Source: Dermanyssus gallinae (lineage: Eukaryota > Arthropoda > Arachnida > Mesostigmata > Dermanyssidae). From it: a DNA stretch of 64,000 bases. Positions 11,855 to 23,407 of the stretch are shown here, one piece after another; within the stretch, counting starts at the first letter, position 1, and each line of letters starts with the position of its first letter. The stretch covers positions 162,001-226,000 of the forward strand of contig QVRM01002482.1 in the NCBI GenBank assembly GCA_003439945.1. Reading direction: 5' to 3'. Made by a program: the position numbers and the translations under genes. Under the pieces are notes generated by a model. That model saw nothing but the letters and a program-made list of their open reading frames with translations. It searched no databases and was not told the DNA's origin.

Positions 11855-12030
11855 GGCCCATAGTACTGTTCTATGGAGATCTGGGCCATCAGAGAGTGAC
11901 GCTTAAGGGGGGAGGTGCGTTTAGTGGGTATGGGTCTCAGCGCGCTAACACCCATCCGCTGGGGTCGAGTCCCACACTGCTCGAATGGAAAGTGGGACCT
12001 TCTCATTTTCTACTCGTAGCAATAGTACGT
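11855..12030 (+). other. 3' UTR of the R1-like LINE
   Basis: Non-coding tail after the final stop. It includes GTTTAGTGGGTATGGGTC and a GGGGTCGAGTCCCA block resembling a tRNA T-arm, then an A-rich end near 12050. A TTTTAGTGGGTAG phrase also occurs in the 3' tail of the LINE ending at 22444, suggesting a common tail module recognised by related reverse transcriptases. Confidence 0.65.
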
Positions 12031-12049
12031 AAAAGTATTTAACGCTCTT

Positions 12050-12833
12050 CCATAAAAAAAGACACAAAGCGGAGGAAAAAGAGAGATCAATTGTGAGAAA
12101 AACAGAAGACAAAAACGTCTGGATAAAGACTGGCACATCTATAGAGTCTCCCAGAAGGATTTCAAAAGCGACGTAGGGAATTGTAGAGCTCGTTGAAGCA
12201 AACATTTTTTCTAACGGAACATGGTCTTTGAGAAGTCTTGTTTTGGAGTGAGAGTGAGAAATCACTAAAGTCTGTGACACTGCTGTTGTTGCCTCACATA
12301 TCCGCACAACATATGTGATTGCGAGACATCCGAGGATATCTTACGCCGATTTCATGCGACGTGATCATTTAGAAGAGAATTGGCAAACATTGAAGTTCTA
12401 TTATTAGCCGATTATTTTGACGTAATTATAAAGAGCGCTGTGAATGGTCGTAAAGTTATGATTTTTAGATATTGGGCGTGAAAGCTAATAAAACAATCTC
12501 ATATTCTCTTTAAGACGACCATGTCGCATCTTCTGGCCGGCGGTGTGTGTTCCTCAGACGAAGCCAAATATTCTCACAGTCGAACCTGGCGATGTGCTTA
12601 TTTTCTATATAAGAGGACTGGTTGTCTTGCAATTGCACATTTTGTACTCTTATGTTAGGCAATAACGCCAGTGTCACGGATTTTAATTTTATATTCCTTT
12701 CACTCTGAAATAAGACTTCTGAGAAATCATGTTTTATTTGAAATTTTTTTTTGACTTAAACCAGCTCTACAATTCCCTGTGTCGCTATTCAAATGTTTCT
12801 GGGAGACCCAGAACATAGGGTGTCTGAATTATC

Positions 12834-12866
<33 letters not shown>

Positions 12867-13050
12867 AGCTCTGTACAGGCTTGCTAACGAGCTCCTCGTG
12901 CAATTTACGGTAGACATAACCGGCCTTGTGAGAACACCATTCTTGGTGAACTTGTGCAGAAGTTTCACTGGTCAGATTCAGTACGTGAGATGCCAAGCTG
13001 TGGAGCGCTCGTTTGACTGAAAACATCGCTGTTTTGGTTGACAATGCAGA
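12050..13050. other. Anonymous stretch with (ATT)n
   Basis: No gene recognised. An (ATT)n array is at 12831-12866; the Asn/Ile repeat ORFs over it are artefacts. Confidence 0.6.
12831..12866. repeat. (ATT)n microsatellite
   Basis: Twelve consecutive ATT units. Confidence 0.95.
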
Positions 13051-13059
13051 ATACTGTCC

Positions 13060-13320
13060 GGAAACATCAATTCGGAGGGGGGACATTCACTGGTATTCAA
13101 GATCTCACGATTTAACGCCGTTAGACATTATCCTGTGGGGTCTTGTGCAAAGTAGAGTGTACGCTAACAACCGGACGACTATTAGCGAACAAAAAAACCA
13201 ACATTGAAGCGTATATTAATGTAATTAAGCGTGATTTAGGTGATAAAGTGGGTGTCACGTATACAGCTTGTAAGAACCGGAGCCAGCTCACTGGTATTAT
13301 ATGGCAACATTGAATTAAAT
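13060..13320 (+). pseudogene. Mariner/IS630-like transposase C-terminal fragment
   Basis: One frame reads HDLTPLDIILWG followed by VQSRVYANN and a TTI segment. This resembles the SPDLTPLDFFLWG..VKSRVY signature around the third catalytic residue of mariner-type transposases. The rest of the transposase upstream is not recognisable, and after a frame change the sequence continues to about 13300. No terminal inverted repeats are visible. It is a short, old relic and distinct from the mariner at 23231-24530. Confidence 0.55.
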
Positions 13321-13324
13321 CTGT

Positions 13325-13325
<1 letters not shown>

Positions 13326-13348
<23 letters not shown>
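13326..13348. repeat. (AT)n followed by poly-T
   Basis: AT dinucleotides continue into a T run, immediately after the transposase relic. Confidence 0.85.
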
Positions 13349-13356
<8 letters not shown>

Positions 13357-13444
13357 TTTTATATACTTTGTTCTTGTATTACACTAAAGGATATTATCCA
13401 GCTACCTTAACAATCCGACTGCCTTTAACTATTTTTCAAACAAC

Positions 13445-13445
<1 letters not shown>

Positions 13446-13507
<62 letters not shown>
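13446..13507. repeat. (AT)n microsatellite
   Basis: About 60 bp of AT with a single AAAT interruption near its left end. Confidence 0.95.
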
Positions 13508-13509
<2 letters not shown>

Positions 13510-13510
<1 letters not shown>

Positions 13511-15390
13511 GAAGCGATAAATGGGACGCTCTGCTTGTTCTCAAATGTATGCCGACTCTCACATATAATTCTTGTATTGCATGTAATTTTATTTCCCACT
13601 GCAATTGTTTCGAGGTATATTTCCCCTAATATGTATCTGCTCAGATATACAAGGGTCTTTGTGGTATAAAGAGATTCCACTGAATTCCACCACTAGCGAA
13701 AGAAGACGCTGAGACAGCAGTCACGCACGTGCTTACGTCCGTCAAAAACTGGGTCGCGGCTATAAAGCCCATTCAACGTATTATAAGGGCAAAGGAAAAA
13801 AAATAAAAATGGTGGAAAACGTAGAAGGGTCGCTGCCTGCACGCGATTCGATAAGCAGGTTCTAACGATTTAAAGCTTCCGAGACTTCCCCGCCACCTGT
13901 GCGTTGTTAATCTTCGGCGGAAGGGATCCCGCAGGTTGGAGGGTCACCTTAAGGAGGACGCATAGATGTAGGCTTGGTGATGTGATACCTTTACTGTTAG
14001 AGACCACCTCTATCACAGTGACGTCCTAGAGTTGATTAGACATAGTCAGCGAAAGCTAAGCGTTTGCAAAATATTTAATCTAAGGCAGATCGTGTATACC
14101 TGATTAGAAGATAAACGGGAAGCGTTACATAAGAAGCTTGCATAACCAAATACGCCGTTTATACTTTTGGTGCGACGCTTTATCGGCTACTTAATTGTAA
14201 ACTTATCAGCAGCAAAGGGCTCAAATGTGCCGTGTTACGTCATATTATGCTTTCAGTATATATTATGATTTGTGTGACGTTTCTTTAACGTTAGGCTAGC
14301 ACGCTTTTCGCGCGTTTGCCTGCGTAAGCCACCGACTTGGTCGACATGTATCCGCGACGCCACAAGGAGTTGTTGTTAAAAAGGCCCACGCAGCTGAACA
14401 AAGCAAAAACAATTAATAAAATTACTAGACTCTGAAAAAAATGCGTGAAAAGTCCTACATAGGCTAAATCCGGAACGAAATATTCTCTCTGGCCTTCTGA
14501 AGTATTCTCCTAGAACGCAGTTCGCAGCGAGGTAGGGGGTCATAAAAGATTGCAATGGCATGGAACTTTTAATGCGGTATGCACATACGGACACCACTGC
14601 AGGAAATTGTAACCCACTAAAAACCGGTCATGCCTCCATTTCCGCATCTAATCGGGAACTGCATAAGCATAACTGCAAATGATTGGAGGGAGGAAGTAGG
14701 GAACCTAGCTATCCCAGGCTGCCCCATTGGATCTTGTTACTGATCGTTATCTTAATTCCGCCCGCTACTGCCCACGTGTTTCTAGGCCCTAAAATAAATA
14801 CACAGATAATTGCGGTCGTAATATGCTCCGGTGGCGTTAGGTTAACTGTAACCGATAGTATACTCGTATATGGCCGCGGACTGCCCGCAGACTTCGTGAA
14901 CTTCCTCCCGCATTTAGGCGTTGAGTTCGGCGTAGGCTGACTGCAGAAGCAGCCCCTTATCCTGTTACTTAGCTGGCGTATTGCCCCGATCGGGCCACCT
15001 TCGTCAAACCAATTTCTTATCGCTTGAAAAGTTTTCACAATGTGCATAATACGTACTTTAGATTTGTCTACAAAAGGGAGCAACCGCGCCTTTTACCTTA
15101 TGTTTGGCTATGTTCAATGATTGAAACAATCGTCATCACATTTATTTCACTCATACTGAGTATGCGTATGCCATTGATACTTAAACTGTTGTCAACTGCT
15201 CCCGGCATGACATTCGAGAGAGGGAGTGCAGCGATTTCTTTGTAAGCCTTAGGGAGGCTGACGCTTTGTACACGCTTGAAAGCACAGTCGATATATGTAC
15301 GTAATGTAGTTCTCTTAAATGTTCGACTCCAAACAGACTTGATGATAGCCATGAATTCTATATATCGAGTATAGGCGTGGCGATTGTCAC
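13510..15390. other. Anonymous stretch
   Basis: No gene recognised. A 124-codon minus-strand frame at 14709-15083 has no visible motif. It could belong to the 3' part of the antisense LINE that follows, but I see no diagnostic residue. Confidence 0.5.
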
Positions 15391-15399
15391 ATACAAGAC

Positions 15400-16880
15400 C
15401 AGACCAAAGTTGAAGACACTGAAAATATTCATCTAAGAGTCTCCAACCTCTTGTCGGACCTGTTGAACTTTATTTTCCCTTTTTAAGACAAAGCTTTCGG
15501 ATGGTACTATACGCTTCGTTCTCCACCTTATTTTAAATTATCTTACTGGTGCACAGTATGACAATGGTACACAAAGCGGCCCCTTACCCGCATTGTGCAA
15601 TGTACTTGCTTCATGTATACAAACTTTGCCCCAGTAAGGTGTTTCTATGCACGGCGTAGATAAAATATTAGCTTTGGAACAATCTAGAGATGGAGGAGTT
15701 CTACTGCCATCAGGACGGATTGTCGCTGCACGTCGCCAATTTTTTCATAAAGATAGACTAGAACGGTGCGCATTGTCTCAACGATGTGCGCAGTGAAGGT
15801 TGTCCCAGTATAATGTAGCCGAAGCCCTAGAAACCGGAACGAGTTAGCAAATTCTAAAAATCGGCCACCGCAACATATAATGTATTTGGCAGCCAATGGA
15901 CCTTCTTATCTGAATGTCATAGCCTTGGCCTTTTTGGTGTATACTTTCACCCCTTTTAAGACAAGGAACACCTCTGCTAGTGAAGTCGTGCGCGCCAGGT
16001 CGCAACCTCGTCTTTGCACATCTATGGTTTTTCGGTACTACTGTCGAATACAGCCAACAAAATCGGCAAGCAGAAAAGTGACAAAGACAAAGCTCAGTCG
16101 GTCCCCCTGCGGGGTTCCCACATTTGCCTTATCCGCAACACTTTCTACTCACCCTACCCCTGTAAGGTGTCCTCATCAAAAAAGCTCAAAATTACGCTTA
16201 GAAGAGAGCCACCAACCTCTGCGTGTCGGATTGACTAGCCTCCGGTTTTTCTACAGCCTGTTATGTCTCTGACTGAAGCGTATGGATTGCAGCACGCGTT
16301 CAGATCTCCCCGGCAGCCGAATTGCTCCGGCGCAAAGGTCTGGTCGGCCACGTATTCGAATCTTTTTATAACCACGGTGCAGAAGATCTTCTTCACCGTT
16401 CTTGCAGGCGCCGCACGGCGGCATAAGTTTGAGTCTCATTTGGCATTGCCATGCTTGCCACAAAATAGCAGAAAAAGGCTGGCGATATGCCAGGCCCCAG
16501 GCGTTTGTCCACCTTCACGATTTCGTTGTTTGCCAAGCGCGGCTCATGCTGCGCCCAATGCTTGTAGTGCACCTGGTCTGGTGGTACAACGGCAGTTAGA
16601 TAGAAGACCTTAAGTAAGGTGGCTCGTGCCTAAGCAGGTGGTTCGTAAGTCTACGAGGTCGCACAACGTACACTTAGGCTGTCTGTTCTGCTCGTTTGAG
16701 CAGCTGGATAATCTGCCGCTTAGCGTATTCACGCTTGTGGTTATGGCATAGCTTTATGCAAGCTATTCTACTGTTGTAGTAGTCAAGCCTGCGTCTGGCT
16801 AGCAGCTGCGGTGGCGCCTCTACCCTCACTCGCCGCAAGAGCTAGATCACCCCACGGTGGGTGGGATAGCGAACTTGAGC
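15400..16880 (-). mobile_element. Degenerate antisense LINE reverse transcriptase
   Basis: Minus-strand frames, broken by several frameshifts and stops, give recognisable pieces in the right order. Near 16880-16620 is an Arg/Lys-rich linker; near 16370-16290 a PEQFGC segment matching the P.QFGFR motif of LINE RTs; near 16140-16125 GTPQGD (motif B); then KAKAMTF and a FRFLGLRLHYTGTTF segment. The last two match the copy at 34190-35060 (TKAIQFH, ILHYRGTTF) and the KTKAMTF of 55270-55910, so all three belong to one family. The catalytic YxDD box is not recognisable here. No ends or target-site duplications were found. Confidence 0.7.
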
Positions 16881-16899
16881 GAAAACCACGGTCGTGATT

Positions 16900-18870
16900 G
16901 ATCTCCTCTGCTCTGGTCTCTTTCACTCGACTTCTTTTCTCATACTTTTCTCTAGCTGTTCACAGCAAGTGTCCACATCACTGCCCATCTCGAGGCTATC
17001 AACTTCTAAATGTAAAAAGGTCTACATGCCTCGTGGCAGCCGAGTATAGATCGCCCCGCTGTATTCCCACGAATATCAGCCTTTTTTACAACTGCTGACA
17101 CCGATAGATGTTTCCTTGTAGCCACCTCGAGAACATCGAAGTTTTTATACTTGCCGGGTTAGAAACATATCTGCATCAACTGAAGCAGCACATTTTGTTT
17201 AAAAAATAAGATCTAACACGTTTGAATTTTAGGCAGAACTTTTTTCAACCAAGGAGTTAATTTAACAGTGAGAGCTGATGGACAGGTTAATTAAATTAAA
17301 ATGAGGAGGTTACGAAAACTGTGCGTTAAGTTCTGGAACCTTCAGAGACAAACATTTGATAATCATAGAAACGGTGCTAACGATATGCAAGCCTCCTTGA
17401 CTGTTACTATTGCATGCTTCAGATCACACCTGTAAACATTTTATTACAATGAATCCAGCCTAAGTTGCTATTACCTTGATTTCTCTTTTGATGTATAATA
17501 ACTGCTTAAATGTCTGGTACACGCTGGCGTCATTATTAAGATCATTGCAGTGCGGGGAAAGGGTAGGCATCGTGATCAAACCCAAGGTCGGAGCAAATCT
17601 GTTTAGTAGAGATTCTACCAGAGCACTTCGGCTTTAGGAGAGACCGAAAAACCCGTGATGTAGCCCACATTCTTCAGTCGTACTCTGCTGATTAATGTCG
17701 TACTGTCCCGGGGTTAATGGAGGAGTATTTTGATGCTAGTTTCTTGACTCTCAGCTGTGAGGCAAATGCCAGACGGGCCTATGCGTCTTGTTAAAAAGAC
17801 AGTGTGCTATGATTCTGATGAGCGTGCACGTGGCATGGCTGTTACTGTTTCAATTTTATTATATTTCGCTACTTCGAAGAATGCTCCCGTTGATTGTAAA
17901 GCTAATTAGCGGCTTAGTGTGTGTATGAAGATGCTGCCTGACGGTGGCCGTAAAAGCTCCGCTGGCCGTTCATTCGAGTAGATACGTATTGCGGAAAGTG
18001 ACGATCAGTGCAAGGATACTTGCGTACAAGACGTAATCGCCCCCTAAACGGTGCAGGAGATTCAATGGGTTTGGGGGGGGGGGGGTGAGGAAGTGCAGTT
18101 ATTCTCAGGTGCTCTATTTGCGGCGTATCACGATAGCCATAAGGCGGCGTTAACGTCTATGAGAATGGCCTGGAAGTTCGACTGGTTTGCTCTTGGCACT
18201 TTTCTGTGCTTTGGCTACGTTTAGCACTTACCTGGTGGCTGAGTGTGCGGAATGTCCGGTTCGGAAATCGTGTTGACTCCCCAGCACGACTGCGCCTCCT
18301 TGATGGAAATTATTATTCCGTTACTAATCGTTTATTGATAATATGCTCAAATGCGCTCTAGACTGAAGAAAGTATTCATATACGACGATATCCTTGATTT
18401 CAAGGTATTTTTCTGTAGTTCGATAACTACCTAAAGCAAATGAAAAACAAGCCGGCAAAACTGTATTATTAACATAGAGTTTTCTAGCCCACCTGAGACT
18501 CCTTTCGGTCACTAACAGAAGTCCTAGTTAATTAATGTTTGTTTCAGTACGTAGCAAATATAGAATAGTGTAAGCGTGTGTAGTTGCAACAGATATGCTA
18601 CCTCCGATTAATGCAAATATAGCTTTTATGAGGTGGGTAAACATAAAGGCGCAGTTGCATGCTTACATCTGAAAACTATCGTAGTCACTGGACAGTAGCG
18701 ATGATCGCTAGCATTGTCCGCGCCACGTTTGAATAAAATGCCAATATATTTACGTTTTGGTAAAAATCAAGAATTTGATCAAATTTACCAGAGTGCTTTG
18801 GCCAGTTTTGGCTGCAGGCTTTACTTGCTGGGTGTCATCCTTTTGTCTGCTATAACTTAAACATATATGC
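16900..18870. other. Anonymous stretch
   Basis: No gene recognised; only short ORFs, plus a G run at about 18070-18083. Confidence 0.55.
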
Positions 18871-18878
18871 CTAAGGAC

Positions 18879-18892
18879 AGGTTGTCTATACC
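18879..18892. repeat. Target-site duplication, left copy
   Basis: AGGTTGTCTATACC, repeated at 22445-22458, marks the 5' end of the LINE 18893-22444. Confidence 0.9.
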
Positions 18893-18990
18893 GTAGTCTC
18901 GTGCTGATCGTTGCCGCGAACGGACGTCCGCTCCGCGACATTTTTGGTCTACTAGACTTTGCTGTTATCGTGACATCCGTGCTAGGTGAT

Positions 18991-19158
18991 GTGATTTGTG
19001 CGTTTGGACACTCGTGATGTGAACTGCGCGCTTTGACACCCGTGGCGTGATCTTTGCGCTTTGACATTCGTGGCGTGATCTGTGCGCTTTGACACTCGTA
19101 GTGTGATCTGTGCGCTTTGACACTCGTAGTGTGATCTGTGCGCTTTGACCCTCGTAGT
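18991..19158 (+). repeat. Six 28-bp tandem repeats in the LINE 5' UTR
   Basis: Units are based on GTGATCTGTGCGCTTTGACA followed by CTCGTAGT. The last three are almost identical and the first three diverged. They lie between the 5' target-site duplication and ORF1, where LINE promoters reside. The minus-strand Ser/His-rich ORF across them is only a repeat translation. Confidence 0.92.
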
Positions 19159-19393
19159 GTCACTCGTAGGCGCGCCACTGCCGGCCTTGTCCGCCTACGC
19201 GGTGAGACGCAGGCCAGACAGACGCGGCAACGCTGCTACTGTTTCTTTCTCAGTAGCTCTGATAGCGAACGGCTATAGATATCGCCTTGCCATTTCGCCA
19301 CCATATAAGACTTGCCCAAACGTAGCATAATCTAAGGCGTTCGCGAGAATACCTGCTGCATTTCCCGAGATATTTGGGGGAAAAAGGGCTACA

Positions 19394-21707
19394 ATGCCCG
19401 TACGACCGTCGTCGAGCCACGCGAGGCCGCCCCCTGATCCTTTGGTGCCTACCAGCGAGGACATAGGGGGCGACCTCAACGCTTCCGTAGCGGAGCTAAA
19501 CCGTCCCGCCATAGACGTCGACGATGTAGAATCTTCGACGGAGATGGATCACTCGTGCGTCGAGCCTCTCGGCATTCGGAAACGTCCATCGGATACCACG
19601 ATCGGAATCCATTCTGACAAGAAACGCGTTTCTGACGTCGTCGAACAACACACCGTGACACCCAAGACGACCTTTGCAACGGGGATGACGGATTGCGCGG
19701 AGGCTAATCTCAAACAAGGCTTTGACGCGGACGCAGCATACGGCTGGGCGTTAACGGTCCTCAAAGGACATGTCAGGACAGTGGTATGGTCCTGCAAGTT
19801 GAGAAACACCAGAATTAAGCTAAAAGAGATATTAGAGAAGCTGGATCTGGATCTCCACAGGGTCGAAACGGCAGTGGATTCCTTCAAGGTTTCTCCGCGG
19901 ACCTCGCTAAAGGACGCGGAGGAGAGGATCGGGAGCCTCCAGAGCTCATTGGAGGCGATGCAGAGGGAACGAGATGAGTTGCTGGCGCGGCCTTCTCAAT
20001 CCTCGGACCCTTCAGCAATCTGCCTGCGGTGTGCTCCGGCGGACCCGGAGGCTGCCCGAGTGTATTAAGAATCGCGTATCTCGGCAGCGACGACGGCTGA
20101 AGACTTTGCCAAACTAACGGGTCTGTTCTGGTACCCGGGCTCCCTTCGGCAGGTTCCCCCATCTTCGGAGAGAATCACTTCCCTCAGGCAAGTGAGGGTC
20201 GTGCTGGTCGTGCCGGGAGCAAAGGCTGACTCAGAGGTACTTGCCGGCCTCGCCGGTCAATTCCCCTCTTTACCACGGCTGCTTACACAGCTCCCAGGTA
20301 CGGCGGCGGTGTTGCATACCACAGATCCCTGGGAGTCCTTCGCTGGGACCCCAGGCAACGGTAGCGAGAATCGTCACCTTGTCGTAGGCATTCTACATTC
20401 CAACAAAACCTGCGATGAGGCTGCGATTACACTGCTTCGCTCTGTTATCGAGCGCATGACCCAGCTCTCAGTCTCAGCGACCACGAAACCCCCTCTTTTA
20501 TACGTTGCCCATGAGTGGCGATCAGGACCAATGCAGCAGATTCTGGCGGCCCTTGTGTCCCAGTCGTCACGGGACGGCCTTATAGAGCTTTGCCGGGCAG
20601 ACACGCCGCAAGGGGGTCGGCTGCCAGCAAATGCGAGTAGGGCCCCTCCACCGGCCTCGGCCCTGGCGGGACAAATGTCTGTCAGGGTCGGAGAAGGCCG
20701 GACCTGGACCGACACAGTAAAGAGCCTCCGGGCTAACCTAGCCGACAATGCATAGTGGAGTCGGCCGTGAGCGGCCTCATTAGGAACGGTGACGGTGACC
20801 TCATTATCCGATTACGGGGCATCACCCATGAACTTGGGGCTCAGTTGGCCGATAGCATCAGCAAAGCAACCGGCCACCAGGCTAACAGCCGAATGGGTGC
20901 CGGCATGCGAAAAGTGGCCTTATGGGGCATTAATCCTCTGGTCAGCGCTAAAATGATAGAGGCAGATATCCGTCAGCTACTAGGAGCCACCAAGGCAGTT
21001 CCCATAGTGGCGAGTAACCCACGCCAGGGTCGCACCACGACCCGCTAGTACACGCTGCTTAAGGTTACGGCCCCTAAAGCAGGTGGCTTCAAGCTCAACA
21101 GTCTATCCTGATTGCGGGCAGTAGGTGCAGGCCCGAGGTCTGGGAGAGATTACCCACATGCTTCAACTGCCAGAGACCCGGCCACAAGGCGGCAACCTGC
21201 GAGGCACCCAAGACGGTCGCCCGCCTCTGTCGCCGATGCGGATCGCCAGGTCATGCGGCGGCTGCGTGTAAGGCCGAGACGACACACTGTATTGTGTGCG
21301 ATGTCGCGGGTCACAGAGCCAACAGTATGGCCTGCCCGTCATACCGCACACAGCTGCAAGAGTCGCGTAAGCGGAAGGAGCCCATTTCATCTGTAGAGCC
21401 GAAAACAGGTGCTACGGCTCAGCTCAGGCCTGACGCTTTACCTAAAGCATTTATACGCGCTGAACCGCCGTCGAATCGGGGCCGGCAACAATTTTGCCGT
21501 AGGACCCTCGCGCCGACGGACGACTGGCAAAAGGTGGGCAATGCCCCCAGGTTGAAATCCCCCAGGCAGAGTACTGATCAAGTTTCTCCAGGTAATCTCA
21601 AACGGTGCCGGGCGGACCACGACATGCTGGGCGTACACCACAGAGCACCAGGTGGGTCTCTCTCTCATAACAGAACTAAATGTGCACATCTCCCGTTCTA
21701 CACCTAA
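19394..21707 (+). pseudogene. ORF1 (gag-like) of LINE, frameshifted
   Basis: ORF1 proteins of this LINE class bind element RNA. ATG at 19394 opens a 224-codon frame with a predicted coiled-coil-like stretch near residues 165-200 (LKDAEERIGSLQSSLEAMQ). After a stop at 20066-20068 the same frame resumes at 20192-20755, then shifts at 20755-21048 and again before the zinc-knuckle segment. Three CCHC knuckles follow: CX2CX4HX4C at 21159-21200, a second at 21228-21269 and a third with a longer H-C spacing at 21288-21335. The last frame ends at 21705-21707. Assignment as gag is from the triple knuckles and position. Confidence 0.82.
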
Positions 21708-22190
21708 CATGTACACTGATGCCAAACGTAACGTGGCCATTTGGTGGACACGTCAAGACGTGACGCTCTCCCTCACCGATTGGGGTCATGCGGAAGGCTT
21801 TCTGTGGACGTACCTTCCACATAGGAATCTCGTTGTATATTCGTGTTACTTTTCGCCTAATAAAACTCTGCAAAACCTGGAGGACTGCCTGGATAGGCTA
21901 TCGGTGTCAATAACATCTCACCGATACCCAAAAAACCCACTGCTCGTCACGGGAGACTTTAACGCAGTGCACACTGCCTAGGGGGGGGGGTCGCCGCGCC
22001 ACCGACAAAGGCGTGGCTCTACCGTTCACCCTACAGGCATCTACCGCGCAGGCGATCGTCACACACATGGTCGATTCGACGAGTAACTGGGGTGCTGGCC
22101 TAAAGTACCTCGATGGGCTCATGCGCGAAAAGATCCGGCTAGAGAATATTCGTCGGGCGCGATTCGTCGCCCGGAACCTCCAAGATTGAA
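21640..22190 (+). pseudogene. ORF2 remnant: APE endonuclease fused to C-terminus
   Basis: The frame 21652-21981 shows VVYSCYFSPN and GDFNAVHTA, signatures of the apurinic-like endonuclease of R1/jockey LINEs. The following expected Trp codon is TAG at 21979-21981. A ten-G run then shifts the frame, after which RRATDKGVAL still fits the endonuclease. From about 22035 the sequence changes to a short Arg-rich tail ending at a TGA near 22187. No reverse-transcriptase motif is present, so the RT was deleted between endonuclease and tail. The frame overlaps the end of ORF1, as in many LINEs. Confidence 0.78.
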
Positions 22191-22444
22191 CCCAGCAGGA
22201 CCTACCTGCTTGGGTCGCACCCACAGACTATGGAGAAGCTTGAAGCGTGAGACTCCCCTCTCCTGGTCTCGAAGTAATGGTTTACAATTCCGAACCTGGA
22301 GAGGGTTCTTGGGGGTGGGTTTTAGTGGGTAGTGCGGTGGAATTAATTTGAGTCATGTACTCTCTCTCCTGCGTTTAGTCTCACACTACCCGCCAAAACA
22401 TCGGCGAGTGTGCGTAAATGCATTTTCCAACCCCTCAAAAAAAA
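22190..22444 (+). other. 3' UTR and A tail of the LINE
   Basis: A non-coding tail containing TTTTAGTGGGTAGTG, then its near complement CACACTACCCGCC 60-70 bp later, which can form a stem. It ends in a run of A that meets the right target-site duplication. Confidence 0.7.
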
Positions 22445-22458
22445 AGGTTGTCTATACC
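22445..22458. repeat. Target-site duplication, right copy
   Basis: Matches 18879-18892; the leading A may belong to the element's A tail. Confidence 0.9.
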
Positions 22459-22463
22459 AGTGG

Positions 22464-22529
22464 TGAATGAAGAAATACTGAAATAAAGATTCTCCATGAG
22501 GAATCTTTATTTCAGTATTCCTTCATTCA
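22464..22529. repeat. Near-perfect 29-bp hairpin with 8-nt loop
   Basis: The left arm 22464-22492 and right arm 22501-22529 are reverse complements with one mismatch (TGAATGAAGAAATACTGAAA against a G at the tenth base). The loop is TCCATGAG. It begins 5 bp after the LINE target-site duplication. Confidence 0.95.
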
Positions 22530-23159
22530 ATAGTTATCCCTTCGCCCCATTTCGGCTGTTGTTTCCTTAACCCGGGCTTTTCACGTTACGCTCGTAGACT
22601 AGAAACACCCGATGTTCCCTCCCTTTCTACGCTTCGTTTCTCGTAGCACTCAGAATTCGCCACTGATGCAGTCAGCGGGGCGCCGTTATGGCCATAACAG
22701 GCTACCTGCGTTTCAAGCCCAATCAACTTTCTAGAATGGTTTTGGAACGTAGATATTCCAAACTAGCTGTGGTACGGCTGCCGGCATGAAACGGTACAAC
22801 TCTGACTGGGACTAAATGAAGCAGACGGCGCCTACTAGCTGCGAGAATAACGGCAAAAGAAAATCCGACAACTGTAATTACCTTTACGTTTTACCGCCTA
22901 TTTTACATGGTGCGAGTACGCTCTTGGGGCGCGGCGTCAGGAAGAAGAATCTTATGGATCTTACCGTTTCAACGTTGCAAAGAACCTTGAGGATAGAACG
23001 CTCGCACCGGGTCTATAAGAGCGGGGGCTACCATCAAGCAAGGACACGGACAGCTGATTCTTAACCTCACGTGACACCTTTTTACCACCATTTTTATTAT
23101 GGCGAGCACTACCGAGTGTGCAAACGTATTGTAAATGATTAATAAATTATCACAATATT

Positions 23160-23160
<1 letters not shown>
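22530..23160. other. Anonymous stretch before the mariner
   Basis: No gene recognised; an 82-codon ORF at 22816-23064 has no motif. Confidence 0.5.

Positions 23161-23163
<3 letters not shown>

Positions 23164-23230
<67 letters not shown>
23164..23230. repeat. (AT)n microsatellite, mariner target
   Basis: About 60 bp of AT that ends in the TA dinucleotide flanking the mariner left end. Confidence 0.95.
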
Positions 23231-23258
23231 CAGGTAGTTCAATAAGTTCTTAGAATGA
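23231..23258 (+). repeat. Mariner left terminal inverted repeat
   Basis: Inverted match to 24503-24530, the binding site expected for the transposase. Confidence 0.93.
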
Positions 23259-23407
23259 GCTTTTTAGAATTCGAATTTTGGCAAGCTTTCACCGCTGATA
23301 GGAACTGCAACTTTTCGACTGCTAGCACTCAATATATTATGGTGATTGGCCGTTGCGATTTCGTTTGATAGCTTTTCCCGTGCAACGTATCGGCGTGATT
23401 TTTAAAA

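Larger units (their letters stand above)
9660..12030 (+). mobile_element. 5'-truncated R1-like non-LTR retrotransposon
   Basis: This is the 3' half of a LINE: the ORF2 reverse transcriptase region, a C-terminal CCHC motif and a 3' UTR. ORF1 and the endonuclease are absent, so the copy is 5'-truncated as expected from incomplete target-primed reverse transcription. A 252-bp foreign element lies inside it at 9819-10070. The 3' UTR (about 11855-12030) carries the tail block also found alone at 4540-4656. R1-clade membership is inferred from the GKAPGPDGIP, LDVRNAFNS, GVPQG and YADD motifs and the terminal C..C..H..C knuckle. Confidence 0.85.
18893..22444 (+). mobile_element. LINE with both ends intact but RT internally deleted
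   Basis: A 13-14 bp target-site duplication brackets a 3.55-kb element. In order it has a 5' UTR with six 28-bp repeats, a broken gag-like ORF1 ending in three CCHC knuckles, the start of ORF2 (APE-type endonuclease) and a 3' UTR ending in an A9-type tail. The endonuclease is followed almost directly by what looks like the ORF2 C-terminus; the whole reverse transcriptase is missing. The 5' end therefore seems full length, while roughly 2 kb of ORF2 was lost internally. The layout (ORF1 with CCHC, APE endonuclease) fits R1/jockey-type LINEs. Confidence 0.88.

Noticed and set aside
18750..19178. 142-codon minus-strand ORF with repeated SVKAHRSHYE-like units
   Set aside because: It is the reverse translation of the 28-bp repeats in the LINE 5' UTR.
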